The notes under the pieces: generated by a model
Databases searched by the model: none
What the model was told of the DNA's origin: nothing
Seen by the model: the letters and a program-made list of their open reading frames with translations, nothing else
DNA from: PFJX01 sp040757575
GTDB lineage: Bacteria; Pseudomonadota; Gammaproteobacteria; Burkholderiales; Thiobacillaceae
Length of the DNA: 64,000 bases
Assembly: GCA_040757575.1 (NCBI GenBank)
Contig: JBFLXA010000002.1
Coordinates: 186,001 to 250,000 of the forward strand
Reading direction: 5' to 3'
Part shown: in pieces, positions 52,512 through 61,222 of the stretch
How positions within the stretch are numbered: the first letter of the stretch is position 1
Layout of the letters: each line of letters opens with the position of its first letter
Position numbers and translations under genes: made by a program

Positions 52512-53366
52512 ATGCTCAGCTACCGCCACGCCTTCCATGCCGGCAACCATGCGGACGTACTCAAGCACGTCGTGCAGGTGGCCCTGCTGCGCCACCTGGC
52601 CAAAAAGGACAAGCCTTTCTGGGTCATCGACACCCACGCCGGGGCGGGGGCCTACAGCCTGGATTCAGGTTATGCCGCGCAAAATGCGGAATGGGAGTCC
52701 GGCATTGCCCGCCTGTGGGATCGCACCGGCCTGCCACCGGAACTGGCGGATTACCTGGACCTGGTGAAGGATATGAACCCGGACGGGCGCCTGGTGCATT
52801 ACCCCGGCTCCCCCTGGCTGGCCTGGAACCTGCTGCGGGGGGAGGACCGGCTGCGGCTGTTCGAACTCCATCCCACCGACGCGGATCTGCTGGGCCATAA
52901 CTTCAAGACCGCCGGCAAGCGGGTCATCGTCACCCGGGGGGACGGCTTCGAAGGCCTGAAGGCCCTGTTGCCCCCGCCACCCCGCCGGGCCCTGGTGCTC
53001 ATGGACCCCTCCTACGAGGACAAGCGGGATTACAGCCGGGTGGTGGAAGCCCTGAAGGACAGCCTGGCCCGCTTCGCCACCGGCACCTACGCCCTGTGGT
53101 ACCCCATGCTGCAACGGCCGGATGCCATGCGCCTGCCGGAACGGCTCCATGCCCTGAAAGTGGACTGGCTGGACGTGAACCTGAGTGTGACCGGGCCCAG
53201 CCCGGACGGCTTCGGCATGCGCGGCTCCGGCATGTTCATCATCAACCCCCCCTGGACCCTGAAGGCCGGCTTGGCCAACTGCATGCCAGTGCTGAAAAAC
53301 GCCCTGGCCCAGGGTCCGGGGGCAGAATTCCATCTCACCACCTCAACGCCTGCCACCACATCATGA
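52512..53366 (+). CDS. rlmJ: 23S rRNA m6A2030 methyltransferase RlmJ
   Basis: 284 residues. Family start MLSYRHAFHAGNHADVLKHVVQ, with SAM-binding site VIDTHAGAGAYSLDS and the catalytic (N/D)PPY-like motif LMDPSYEDKRDY. Near the C-terminus it keeps GSGMFIINPPWTL. It methylates A2030 of 23S rRNA. It diverges from arsR and overlaps the next MBL gene by ATGA. Confidence 0.94.
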   Translation: MLSYRHAFHAGNHADVLKHVVQVALLRHLAKKDKPFWVIDTHAGAGAYSLDSGYAAQNAEWESGIARLWDRTGLPPELADYLDLVKDMNPDGRLVHYPGSPWLAWNLLRGEDRLRLFELHPTDADLLGHNFKTAGKRVIVTRGDGFEGLKALLPPPPRRALVLMDPSYEDKRDYSRVVEALKDSLARFATGTYALWYPMLQRPDAMRLPERLHALKVDWLDVNLSVTGPSPDGFGMRGSGMFIINPPWTLKAGLANCMPVLKNALAQGPGAEFHLTTSTPATTS

Positions 53367-54316
53367 TTCCTCCCCTCAAATATGATCACGGCATCATCAC
53401 CCTGGATGCCGATTACCTGCGCCCCGGCCTGGCGGCCATCCATCTGATCGTCGAACAGGGCCATGTGGCCATCGTCGATACCGGCACCAACGCCTCGGTG
53501 CCCTCCGTGCTGGCGGAACTGAAGGGCCTGGGCCTCACCCCCGCCGATGTGGATTACATCATCGCCACCCACGTGCACCTGGATCATGCCGGGGCCGCCG
53601 GGGCCCTGATGCAGAACTGCCCCAACGCCCGATTGGTGGTGCACCCCAGCGGCGCCCGCCACCTCATCGACCCGGCCCGGCTGGTGGCCGGGTCCATCGC
53701 CGTCTACGGCCACGACAACTTCATGGCCCTGTATGGCGAGATCGTGCCCGTGCCGGCCGACCGGGTCATCGAGGCGACCGAGGGCTATCGCCTGGATTTC
53801 CAGGGCCGGGTGCTCACCTTCCTGGACACCCCGGGCCATGCCCGGCACCACTTCTGCGTTCACGATGCCCGCAGCGAAAGCGTGTTCACCGGCGACACCT
53901 TCGGCATCTCCTACCGGGAATTCGACGTGGACGGGCGGCAATTCATCTTTCCCACCACCACCCCGGTGCAGTTCGACCCCATGGCCCTGCATGCCTCCAT
54001 CGACCGCATCCTGGCCCTGGAGCCGGAGGCCGCCTTCCTCACCCATTACGGCCGGGTCACCAACCTGCCCGCCCTGGCGGAACCTCTGCATGAACTCATC
54101 GACGCCTGGTGCGAACTGACCCTGGCGGTAGCCGGGGAGGGGGCCGAGCGCCAGGCGGCCCTGGAGTCTGCCCTGGAACAGAGTCTCATGACCCGCCTGC
54201 GCCACCATGGCTGCACCCTGGACGACGCCACCTGCAAGGCCCTCCTGGCCAACGACGTGCACCTGAACGCCCAGGGCCTGCTGGTCTGGCGGGACAAGGA
54301 AGCCAAGCAGCCATGA
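53363..54316 (+). CDS. Metallo-beta-lactamase-fold hydrolase, glyoxalase II-like
   Basis: 317 residues from the ATG at 53363 (ATGA with rlmJ). Full zinc motif THVHLDHAGAAG (about 67-78), then TPGHARHHFC, FTGDTFG and THYG. It is probably a thiol-ester or related hydrolase; the family is broad. C-terminal 75 residues are helical (LAEPLHELIDAW...). It overlaps the TfoX-N gene by ATGA, so the three are co-translated. Confidence 0.82.
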   Translation: MIPPLKYDHGIITLDADYLRPGLAAIHLIVEQGHVAIVDTGTNASVPSVLAELKGLGLTPADVDYIIATHVHLDHAGAAGALMQNCPNARLVVHPSGARHLIDPARLVAGSIAVYGHDNFMALYGEIVPVPADRVIEATEGYRLDFQGRVLTFLDTPGHARHHFCVHDARSESVFTGDTFGISYREFDVDGRQFIFPTTTPVQFDPMALHASIDRILALEPEAAFLTHYGRVTNLPALAEPLHELIDAWCELTLAVAGEGAERQAALESALEQSLMTRLRHHGCTLDDATCKALLANDVHLNAQGLLVWRDKEAKQP

Positions 54317-54642
54317 GTTACGACCCGGGCCTGGCGGAGCGTATCGAACTGGCCAGCCTCCACTGGCCGGGTTTTGCCCGCAAGCAGATGTTCGGCGGCG
54401 TGGGCTGGCTGCTCAACGGCAACATGGCCTTCGGCGTGTGGAAAGACCATCTGGTGGTGCGCTGCCACCCGGAGGACTACGCCGCCTGCCTGGACCAGCC
54501 CGGGGTGGGGCCGTTCGATGTGACCGGCCGCCCCATGAAAGGCTGGCTGCTGGTGGCACCGGACCACCTTGAAGCGGACGCCGACCTGCTCGCCTGGCTG
54601 GAACGAGGCCGGGACTTTGCCGCCAGCCTGCCCGCCAAATAA
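54313..54642 (+). CDS. TfoX N-terminal-domain protein
   Basis: 109 residues from the ATG at 54313. The TfoX-N core RKQMFGGVGWLLNGNMAFGVWKDHLVVR is clear. Only the N-terminal domain of TfoX/Sxy is present. It is small, cytoplasmic, and 20 bases upstream of fumarase. Full TfoX promotes competence; single-domain proteins have no known role, so I would not infer competence here. Confidence 0.8.
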   Translation: MSYDPGLAERIELASLHWPGFARKQMFGGVGWLLNGNMAFGVWKDHLVVRCHPEDYAACLDQPGVGPFDVTGRPMKGWLLVAPDHLEADADLLAWLERGRDFAASLPAK

Positions 54643-54662
54643 GCCTGACTCAAGGACACATC

Positions 54663-56192
54663 ATGACGACCATCCGCCAGGACGACTTCATCCAGTCCGT
54701 CGCCGACGCCTTCCAGTTCATCTCCATCTACCACCCCCTGGATTTCATCCGCGCCCTGCACGCCGCCTATGAAGCGGAAGCATCCCCGGCGGCCCGGGAT
54801 GCCATGGCCCAGATCCTCGTCAATTCCCGGCTCTGCGCCGAAGGCCACCGGCCCATTTGCCAGGACACGGGCATTGCGGTGGTGTTCCTCAAGGTGGGTA
54901 TGGACGTGCGCTGGGAGGGCAATCTTTCCCTCCAGGACATGGTGGACGAAGGGGTGCGCCGGGCCTATCTCAACCCGGACAACCCTCTGCGCGCTTCGGT
55001 GCTGGCGGATCCGGCCGGGGCCCGGAAAAACACCCGGGACAACACGCCGGCGGTGCTGTACGTGGAGATCGTCCCCGGCAACACCGTGGACGTGAAACTG
55101 GCCGCAAAAGGGGGCGGCTCGGAGAACAAGGCCCGGTTCGCCGTGCTCAACCCCTCGGATTCCATCGTCGACTGGGTGCTGGAACAGATTCCGGAAATGG
55201 GCGCCGGCTGGTGCCCCCCGGGCATCCTGGGACTGGGCATCGGCGGTACCCCGGAGAAGGCCCTGCTCATGGCCAAGGAAGCCCTGCTGGACCCCATCGA
55301 CATCCAGGAACTGAAGGCCCGGGGCCCGCAAAACCGCGTGGAGGAACTGCGCCTGGAACTCCTGGACAAGGTCAATGCCCTGGGTATCGGCGCCCAGGGC
55401 CTGGGGGGCCTAACCACGGTGCTGGACGTGAAGATCAAGGACTACCCCACCCACGCCGCCAGCCTGCCCGTAGGCCTCATCCCCAACTGCGCTGCCACCC
55501 GGCACATCCACTTCACTCTGGACGGCTCGGGCCCCGCCAGCTTCACGCCCCCGGCCCTCAGCGAATGGCCGGACATTGCCATGCAGGGCCCCGCCACCGC
55601 CCGTCGGGTGAACCTGGACACCCTGAGCAAGGCCGACACCGCCACCTGGCAGGCCGGCGAACAACTGCTGCTCTCCGGCACGCTCCTCACCGGCCGGGAC
55701 GCCGCCCACAAGAAACTGGCCGACCTGGTGGCCAGGGGCCAGCCCCTGCCGGTGGATTTCCACGGCCGCTTCATCTACTACGTGGGCCCGGTGGACCCGG
55801 TTCGGGACGAAGCCGTGGGCCCCGCCGGCCCCACCACCGCCACCCGCATGGACAAGTTCACCGACCTGATGCTGGAGGAGCCCGTGGGCCTCTTGGGTAT
55901 GGTGGGCAAGTCGGAGCGGGGCCCGGAAGCCATCGACTCCCTCAAGGCCCACGGCGGGGTCTACTGCATCGCCGTGGGCGGCGCCGCCTACCTGGTGGCC
56001 AAGGCCATCAAGTCCGCCCGGGTGCTGGCTTTCCCGGAACTGGGCATGGAAGCCGTCTACGAATTCCAGGTGGAAGACATGCCGGTGACCGTGGCCGTGG
56101 ACAGCCAGGGGAACTCGGTCCACGACAGCGGACCCCGGGAATGGCGGATGAAGATCGGCAAGATTCCGCTGGCGGTGCGGGCCGGTTTCTAG
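54663..56192 (+). CDS. fumA: Class I fumarate hydratase
   Basis: 509 residues, AAGGA in front of the ATG. Two regions: N-terminal Fe-S domain with ICQDTGIAVVF, GWCPPG(I) and PNCAATRH (three Cys for a 4Fe-4S cluster), and C-terminal domain after about 330 (GPATARRVNLDTL, RFIYYVGPVDPV). Catalyses fumarate to malate in the TCA cycle and is oxygen-labile. No class II gene is in the window. Length matches FumA/FumB-type (about 548 or 505). Confidence 0.93.
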   Translation: MTTIRQDDFIQSVADAFQFISIYHPLDFIRALHAAYEAEASPAARDAMAQILVNSRLCAEGHRPICQDTGIAVVFLKVGMDVRWEGNLSLQDMVDEGVRRAYLNPDNPLRASVLADPAGARKNTRDNTPAVLYVEIVPGNTVDVKLAAKGGGSENKARFAVLNPSDSIVDWVLEQIPEMGAGWCPPGILGLGIGGTPEKALLMAKEALLDPIDIQELKARGPQNRVEELRLELLDKVNALGIGAQGLGGLTTVLDVKIKDYPTHAASLPVGLIPNCAATRHIHFTLDGSGPASFTPPALSEWPDIAMQGPATARRVNLDTLSKADTATWQAGEQLLLSGTLLTGRDAAHKKLADLVARGQPLPVDFHGRFIYYVGPVDPVRDEAVGPAGPTTATRMDKFTDLMLEEPVGLLGMVGKSERGPEAIDSLKAHGGVYCIAVGGAAYLVAKAIKSARVLAFPELGMEAVYEFQVEDMPVTVAVDSQGNSVHDSGPREWRMKIGKIPLAVRAGF

Positions 56193-56398
56193 CCTAATGC
56201 TGCGGGCAGACGGTGGCTTGAGGGAATCCCTTGTCATGTGCCTCTCTCCCTTCAAGGGAAGGCATACGCTTCTGGCCATACAGCATTGCACCTGGCCCAG
56301 GTTTCCCCGGGGGACGTTCTTGTGCTCAAATCCCCTCCTTTTCCGCGCACCGGTTTGGCGCATGGCGGCCAAGATTTGGCCGCCAAGTCCTCGCATAC
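56193..56398 (+). other. Spacer with hairpins before the TPP enzyme
   Basis: 206 bases. After fumarase there is a small TGCC...GGCA stem (56239-56264) that includes TCCC/GGGA; no T-run. Next, GGCGGCCAA, loop GAT, TTGGCCGCC (56364-56384) is a perfect 9-base hairpin ending 14 bases before the start codon. I see no good ribosome site for that start, so the stem could affect translation. Confidence 0.5.
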
Positions 56399-58057
56399 AT
56401 GAAGATTTCCGTCAGTGAACTGATCGTCCGCTACCTGGAACGCCTGGGCATTGAAGTCCTGTTTGGCATGCCCGGCGCCCACGTGTTGCCCATCTACGAC
56501 CAGCTCCACGGCTCCGGGGTGAAGAGCGTGCTGGTGAAGCACGAACAGGGGGCCGCTTTCATGGCCGGCGGCTACGCCCGGGCGGGGCATCGGGTGGGGG
56601 CCTGCATCGCAACGGCGGGCCCGGGGGCCACCAACCTGGTGACGGGCATCGCCAACGCCTACGCCGACCGGCTGCCAGTGCTGGTGATCACCGGCGAGAC
56701 CTCCACTTATATATTTGGCAAGGGCGGCTTGCAGGAAAGCGCCGGGGAAGGGGGCGCCATCGACCAGATGGCCCTGTTCGCCGGCCTGACCCGCTACCGC
56801 AAGCTTATCGAACGCACCGATTACCTGGGCCAGGTGCTGAACCAGGCCACCCAGGCCCTGCTGGGGCCGGACCCGGGGCCGGTGCTGCTGTCCATTCCCT
56901 TCAATGTGCAGAAGGAACTGGTGGATGCTGCGGTGCTGGACCAGGTGCATCTGCCCCACGCCCTGGCGGTACCCCCATCGTTGGGCCCCGTGCCGGCCCT
57001 GGCGGAAGCGCTGCGGGAGGCCCGCCACCCGGTCATCATCGCCGGCTATGGCTGTATCCGGGCCGGGGCCCGGGGCGAAGTGAGCCGCCTTGCAGAGGCC
57101 CTCAACATCCCCGTGGCCACCAGCCTGAAGGGCAAGGGGGTGGTGGCGGAGGGCTCTGCCCTGTCCCTGGGCTGCCTGGGGGTCACCTCCGACGGCGGCG
57201 CCTACCGCTACATCGTCGACCAGGCGGACCTGGTGCTGTTTCTGGGGGCGGGGTTCAACGAGCGCACCAGCTACCTGTGGGATAGCCGCCTGCTGGCCGG
57301 CAAGCGCCTGGCCCAGGTGGACCGGGACGCCGCCCAGCTGGGCCGGGTGTTCCGCCCGGACGTGGCCGTCCAGGGGGATGTCCGGGACGTGGTGGCGGAA
57401 CTGCTGGACCGGCTGGCCGACTGCCCCCCCAAGAGCCTGGACCCCCTGGCCGCCCATCGCCAGGCCCAGGCGGTGCCGGATGGCCCCCGGGCGGACGAGC
57501 GTTCCAGGTTCCGGCTCATGGAAGGTTTCTTCCGCCAACTGGCCCAGCGTTTTCCCCGGGATGCCCTGATCTTCGACGACAACATCATCTTCGCCCAGAG
57601 CTTCCTGGACGTTTCCCACGCCAACCACTACTTCCCAAATTCCGGCATTTCCTCCCTGGGCCACGCCATTCCGGCGGCCATCGGCGCCAAGTTCTGCCAC
57701 CCCCAGGCCCCGGCCTTCGCCATCCTGGGAGACGGCGGCTTCCAGATGTGCGGCATGGAGCTGATGACCGCCGTGAACTACGGCATCCCCCTCAACACCG
57801 TGGTCATCAACAACGGCAGCATGAGCCTGATCCGCAAGAATCAGTTCCAGCTCTACGGCGAGCGCTATTTGGATTGCGACTTCGTGAACCCGGATTTCGG
57901 CCTGCTGGCGGCGTCCTTTGGCCTCTGCCATTACCGTATCGAATCCGAGGCGGATCTGGCCCACCTGTTCGACCAGGCGGACCTGACCGGGGGTCTGAAC
58001 CTCATCGAAATCCTGTTGGACAAGCATGCCTTCCCCAGCTACCTCTCCGCGCGCTGA
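56399..58057 (+). CDS. Thiamine-pyrophosphate enzyme, acetolactate-synthase-like
   Basis: 552 residues from the ATG at 56399. Three TPP-family domains: PYR (about 1-170, catalytic Glu in VKHEQGAAFMAGGYARA), a central domain (about 190-320) and PP with the TPP/Mg site LGDGGFQMCGMELM...VINNGSM. It resembles acetolactate synthase and benzaldehyde-lyase-like enzymes; lacking a partner regulatory subunit (ilvN) here, a biosynthetic role in branched-chain amino acids is unlikely. It overlaps the next gene by 32 bases. Substrate unknown. Confidence 0.85.
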   Translation: MKISVSELIVRYLERLGIEVLFGMPGAHVLPIYDQLHGSGVKSVLVKHEQGAAFMAGGYARAGHRVGACIATAGPGATNLVTGIANAYADRLPVLVITGETSTYIFGKGGLQESAGEGGAIDQMALFAGLTRYRKLIERTDYLGQVLNQATQALLGPDPGPVLLSIPFNVQKELVDAAVLDQVHLPHALAVPPSLGPVPALAEALREARHPVIIAGYGCIRAGARGEVSRLAEALNIPVATSLKGKGVVAEGSALSLGCLGVTSDGGAYRYIVDQADLVLFLGAGFNERTSYLWDSRLLAGKRLAQVDRDAAQLGRVFRPDVAVQGDVRDVVAELLDRLADCPPKSLDPLAAHRQAQAVPDGPRADERSRFRLMEGFFRQLAQRFPRDALIFDDNIIFAQSFLDVSHANHYFPNSGISSLGHAIPAAIGAKFCHPQAPAFAILGDGGFQMCGMELMTAVNYGIPLNTVVINNGSMSLIRKNQFQLYGERYLDCDFVNPDFGLLAASFGLCHYRIESEADLAHLFDQADLTGGLNLIEILLDKHAFPSYLSAR

Positions 58058-59867
58058 ACCGCCCGGGGCCTGCCGGCTGGCGGACCTGGACACCCAGATC
58101 GCCGCCCAGCGCCAGGCCATCGCCCGCTTCGAAGCCGCCCTGTGGGAGGGGGGCTACAACGACAGTCTGCTGGCCTCCTACCAGGCTGCCTGGCGGCGGC
58201 TGGAAAGCCTCATCGCCCGCCAGGGGGAAGACCGGCGCCACGGTTTCGTGCTGGTGATTCCCGTGGCGGACAGTCCCCGGCATCTGGAATCCTGCCTGCA
58301 AAGCCTGCTGGACCTATGCCAGGCCTACGGCTACGGCGGCCAGGACGCCAGCGGCCGCTGGCGCAAGATTTCGGTGCTGCTGGCGGACGATTCCGCCGAG
58401 GCGACCGCCCGGACTGCAAACCAGGCCATCGCCGAAGCCTTCCGGGCCCGGGGGCTGCAAATCCATTACTTCGGTCCGGCGGAGCAGATGGCCCTGCTGG
58501 ACCGGCTGCCGGACCTGGACCTGGGCGCCATCGTCGGCACCCACGCCCGGCCCGCCTTCGCCCACAAGGGCCAGGCCATGATGCGCAACATCGCCTACCT
58601 GAAGTTGAGGGAGATGCAGGCAACCGAGGAAGCCGCCCTGGGCGGCCCCCTGTTGTTCTACACCCTGGACGCGGACCAGGCCTTCCGGGTCAAGCTGGCC
58701 ACGGCGGGCGGTGACACGGAAGCAGCGGTGGTGAGTTTCTTCCACCGCCTGGATGAGATCTTCCAGCAGCCCGGGGTACAGGTGCTCACCGGCAAGGTGG
58801 TGGGCGACCCCCCCGTATCCCCGGCGGTGATGGCGGGCAATTTCCTGGAAGACGTGCTGCGCTTCCTCTCGGAAATGGCCCACACCACGCCCCACAGCCC
58901 CTATCCCCGCCAGCTAGCCACCACCCGGGGTTCCGGCGAGGCGGCCTACCACGACATGGCGGACCTGTTCGGCTTCAAGGCCGGGGAGGATGCCTACCGT
59001 TTCCGCTGCGGCTTGCCGGGCACCCCCAGCAACGCAGATTGTTTTGCCGACTTCGCCCGGCGCCTGAACAGCTTCTTCCACGGCCAGCACCCCACCCGGG
59101 TGACCTACTACCGCCATGAACCGGCCAGCCCGGAGGGCCTGTCCACCCCCCCGGCCCGCACCGTCTACACCGGCAACTACGTGTTCCGGCCCCAGGCCCT
59201 GGACTGGTTCATCCCCTACGCCCCCCTGCGGCTACGCATGTCCGGCCCCACCATGGGCCGGCTGCTCAAGGCCGGGCTGGGGGCCGGCTTCGCCTCGGCC
59301 AACCTGCCCATGCTCCACAGCCGGACGCTGGAAGCCACCGGCCAGTCGGAATTCCGTCCCGGCGTCGTGGACCAGGACCGGCAGGTGGACCTCACGGACG
59401 AATTCGAACGCCAGTTCCACGGCGACGTGATGCTGTTTGCCATGGAACGCCTCACCGCCCTGGGCTACCCGGACACGGCCCTGCCAGCCCATCAGTTGCA
59501 GGCCATCCTGGAAGACCAGCAACGGGAGATGCGCCAGCGCTATGCCGCCAAGCAGCAGACCATCCTGGCCTCCCTGAACCGCCTGGAAGCCCTGCTGGAA
59601 GACCCGGCCCGCTGGTGGAATTGCACCCCGGAACACGGAGAAAGCACGGCCCGCTTCCGCACCTTCGCCGCCAACATCCGCCGCAATTTCGGCGCCGAAG
59701 CCCCCGGCTACCAGCGCATCGACGACCCCGCCCGCCTGGCGGACTGGCGCCGCCGCCAGACAGCCGCCCTTCTGGGCCTGCCCGCCCAGCGCCAGACGTG
59801 GGCCCAGGCCCTGGACATGCTGGCTTCCTCCCCCGCTGGGGGAGGGCGGGGGGAGAGGGCGAAATAA
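58026..59867 (+). CDS. Glycosyltransferase-like protein of unknown function
   Basis: 613 residues from the ATG at 58026, inside the end of the TPP gene. Region about 70-180 looks like a GT2-type nucleotide-sugar fold (FVLVIPVADSPRHLESCLQSLL; SVLLADDSAE), with TLDADQAFRV as a possible DxD. The rest (FGFKAGEDAYRFRCGL, YVFRPQALDWFIPYAPLRLRMSGPTMGRLLKAGLG) I do not recognise. The last 13 residues (SSPAGGGRGERAK) come from a GC-rich hairpin repeat and look non-native. Cluster partners are a TPP enzyme and an adenylating ligase. Confidence 0.75.
   Translation: MPSPATSPRAEPPGACRLADLDTQIAAQRQAIARFEAALWEGGYNDSLLASYQAAWRRLESLIARQGEDRRHGFVLVIPVADSPRHLESCLQSLLDLCQAYGYGGQDASGRWRKISVLLADDSAEATARTANQAIAEAFRARGLQIHYFGPAEQMALLDRLPDLDLGAIVGTHARPAFAHKGQAMMRNIAYLKLREMQATEEAALGGPLLFYTLDADQAFRVKLATAGGDTEAAVVSFFHRLDEIFQQPGVQVLTGKVVGDPPVSPAVMAGNFLEDVLRFLSEMAHTTPHSPYPRQLATTRGSGEAAYHDMADLFGFKAGEDAYRFRCGLPGTPSNADCFADFARRLNSFFHGQHPTRVTYYRHEPASPEGLSTPPARTVYTGNYVFRPQALDWFIPYAPLRLRMSGPTMGRLLKAGLGAGFASANLPMLHSRTLEATGQSEFRPGVVDQDRQVDLTDEFERQFHGDVMLFAMERLTALGYPDTALPAHQLQAILEDQQREMRQRYAAKQQTILASLNRLEALLEDPARWWNCTPEHGESTARFRTFAANIRRNFGAEAPGYQRIDDPARLADWRRRQTAALLGLPAQRQTWAQALDMLASSPAGGGRGERAK
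59827..59845. repeat. GC hairpin repeat at the end of the glycosyltransferase-like gene
   Basis: CCTCCCCC, loop GCT, GGGGGAGG: a perfect 8-base stem inside the last codons. A similar, imperfect copy is at 61188-61208 after the ligase gene, beside the hemE end. It looks like an intergenic palindromic repeat that has become coding here. Confidence 0.6.
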
Positions 59868-59868
59868 C

Positions 59869-61170
59869 TTGATCCCCGCCCTGCGCCACGGGCTGCACCG
59901 TCGCCGGTATCCTGAGCGCTACGCCTATCTGGAACCCTTGCTGGCCCACCAGGCCCTGACGCCGGAGGCCCTGGCCGCCTACCAGCTGCAGGCCCTGGAC
60001 GAGATGGTCCGTCACGCGGCGGCGCGGGTGCCCTATTACCGGCAACGTCTGGACCTGGCTGGCTGGGATGGCCAGCCGAGTGCGTTGTCAGCCCTGCCCA
60101 TCCTCTCGAAAAACGCCGTGCGGGATCATCTGGCGGACCTGCTCACAGACACCGCCGACCCGGCATCCACCCCCGTCGGCCATACCGGCGGTTCCACCGG
60201 CCAGCCCCTGGCCTTCTGGTATGACCAGGAAAAACATGAGCGCATGCGGGCCGGGATGATGCGGGGCTTCATGATGTCCGGCTGGCGGCCGGGGCAGAAG
60301 GTGTTGTACCTGTGGGGCGCCCGGCAGGACGTGGGCAAGGGGGGGGTGTTTGGCCATCGCCTCGCGGATGTCATCGCCGGTGAGCGCACCCTGGCCGCCC
60401 TGGAATACAGCGAGGCCCTGCTGGCGGACTGGGTGGCCCGCATCCGGCGCTGGCGGCCCACCCTCATCTATGGCTATGCCTCCGCCCTGACGGAACTGGC
60501 CCGCTACGTGGCAGGCCGGGGCCTGGACCTGCCGGACAGCCTCATGGGCGTTTATTCCACCGCCGAGATGCTGGATGAAAGTCAGCGGTCACTTATGCAG
60601 CAGGCCTTTGGCTGCAAGGTGTTCAACCAGTATGGTTGCCGGGAGGTACCGAACATCGCCTGGGAATGCCGGCACGGGGGCATGCACGTTATGACGGATC
60701 TGGTGTGGCTGGAGTCGGTGCGGGAGGCTGGCGAAGACCGCCTGCTGGTGACATCGCTCACCAACCGGCTCATGCCCTTCATCCGTTACGATTTGGGGGA
60801 CGCCGGTCGTCTGCTGCCGGGGACCTGCTCCTGCGGTTCTCCCTTTCCTCTCATGGAAATGGGAATGTGCCGGCAAAACGATCTCATCACCACGTCCACC
60901 GGCAAGCGGGTCCATCCCGCCTGGTTCAACCGCCAGCTTTATGGCCTGACCCAGGTCCGCCAGTACCAGTGGGTGCAGGAAAGCCGGGATCGCATGGTGC
61001 TGAACCTGGTTTGTCCTCAGCCGCTCGCGGCAGAAAAGCTGTCAGCCATGGCCCATGCACTGAGACAGGAAGTGGACCCGGCCATGGGGCTGGAGGTGCG
61101 CTACGTGGAGCAGATTCCCCCGACGGTTTCAGGCAAGCATCGCTTCGTCATCGGCCTGCACGGAGGCTGA
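59869..61170 (+). CDS. PaaK/CapK-type adenylating ligase
   Basis: 433 residues; start is a TTG at 59869, one base after the preceding stop codon. AMP-binding motif HTGGSTGQPLAFW (about 105-117), YGCREVPNIAWEC, TSLTNRLMPFIRYDLGDAG, and a C-terminal GKHRFVIGL. It fits phenylacetate-CoA ligase/CapK relatives, which activate an acid as adenylate, sometimes for capsule or CoA transfer. A Cys pair CSCGSPFP is near 323-330. The substrate is not evident. Confidence 0.84.
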   Translation: MIPALRHGLHRRRYPERYAYLEPLLAHQALTPEALAAYQLQALDEMVRHAAARVPYYRQRLDLAGWDGQPSALSALPILSKNAVRDHLADLLTDTADPASTPVGHTGGSTGQPLAFWYDQEKHERMRAGMMRGFMMSGWRPGQKVLYLWGARQDVGKGGVFGHRLADVIAGERTLAALEYSEALLADWVARIRRWRPTLIYGYASALTELARYVAGRGLDLPDSLMGVYSTAEMLDESQRSLMQQAFGCKVFNQYGCREVPNIAWECRHGGMHVMTDLVWLESVREAGEDRLLVTSLTNRLMPFIRYDLGDAGRLLPGTCSCGSPFPLMEMGMCRQNDLITTSTGKRVHPAWFNRQLYGLTQVRQYQWVQESRDRMVLNLVCPQPLAAEKLSAMAHALRQEVDPAMGLEVRYVEQIPPTVSGKHRFVIGLHGG

Positions 61171-61187
61171 CATTCCATGTGTTTACC

Positions 61188-61208
61188 CTCTCCTCCGGCG
61201 GGGGAGGG
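61188..61208. repeat. Second copy of the GC hairpin repeat
   Basis: CTCTCCTCC, loop GGC, GGGGGAGGG with one G-U pair, in the 52-base gap between the ligase gene (+) and hemE (-). Same type of palindrome as 59827-59845. Without a T-run on either side it is a weak terminator at best. Confidence 0.5.
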
Positions 61209-61222
61209 AGCAGCAAGGGCGA

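Noticed and set aside
54313..54642. Competence regulator TfoX/Sxy
   Set aside because: Only the N-terminal domain is present and single-domain proteins are not known to control competence.
56252..58120. Reverse open frame of 622 codons across the TPP gene
   Set aside because: Same shadow effect; the forward TPP gene carries the catalytic Glu and GDG-NN motifs.
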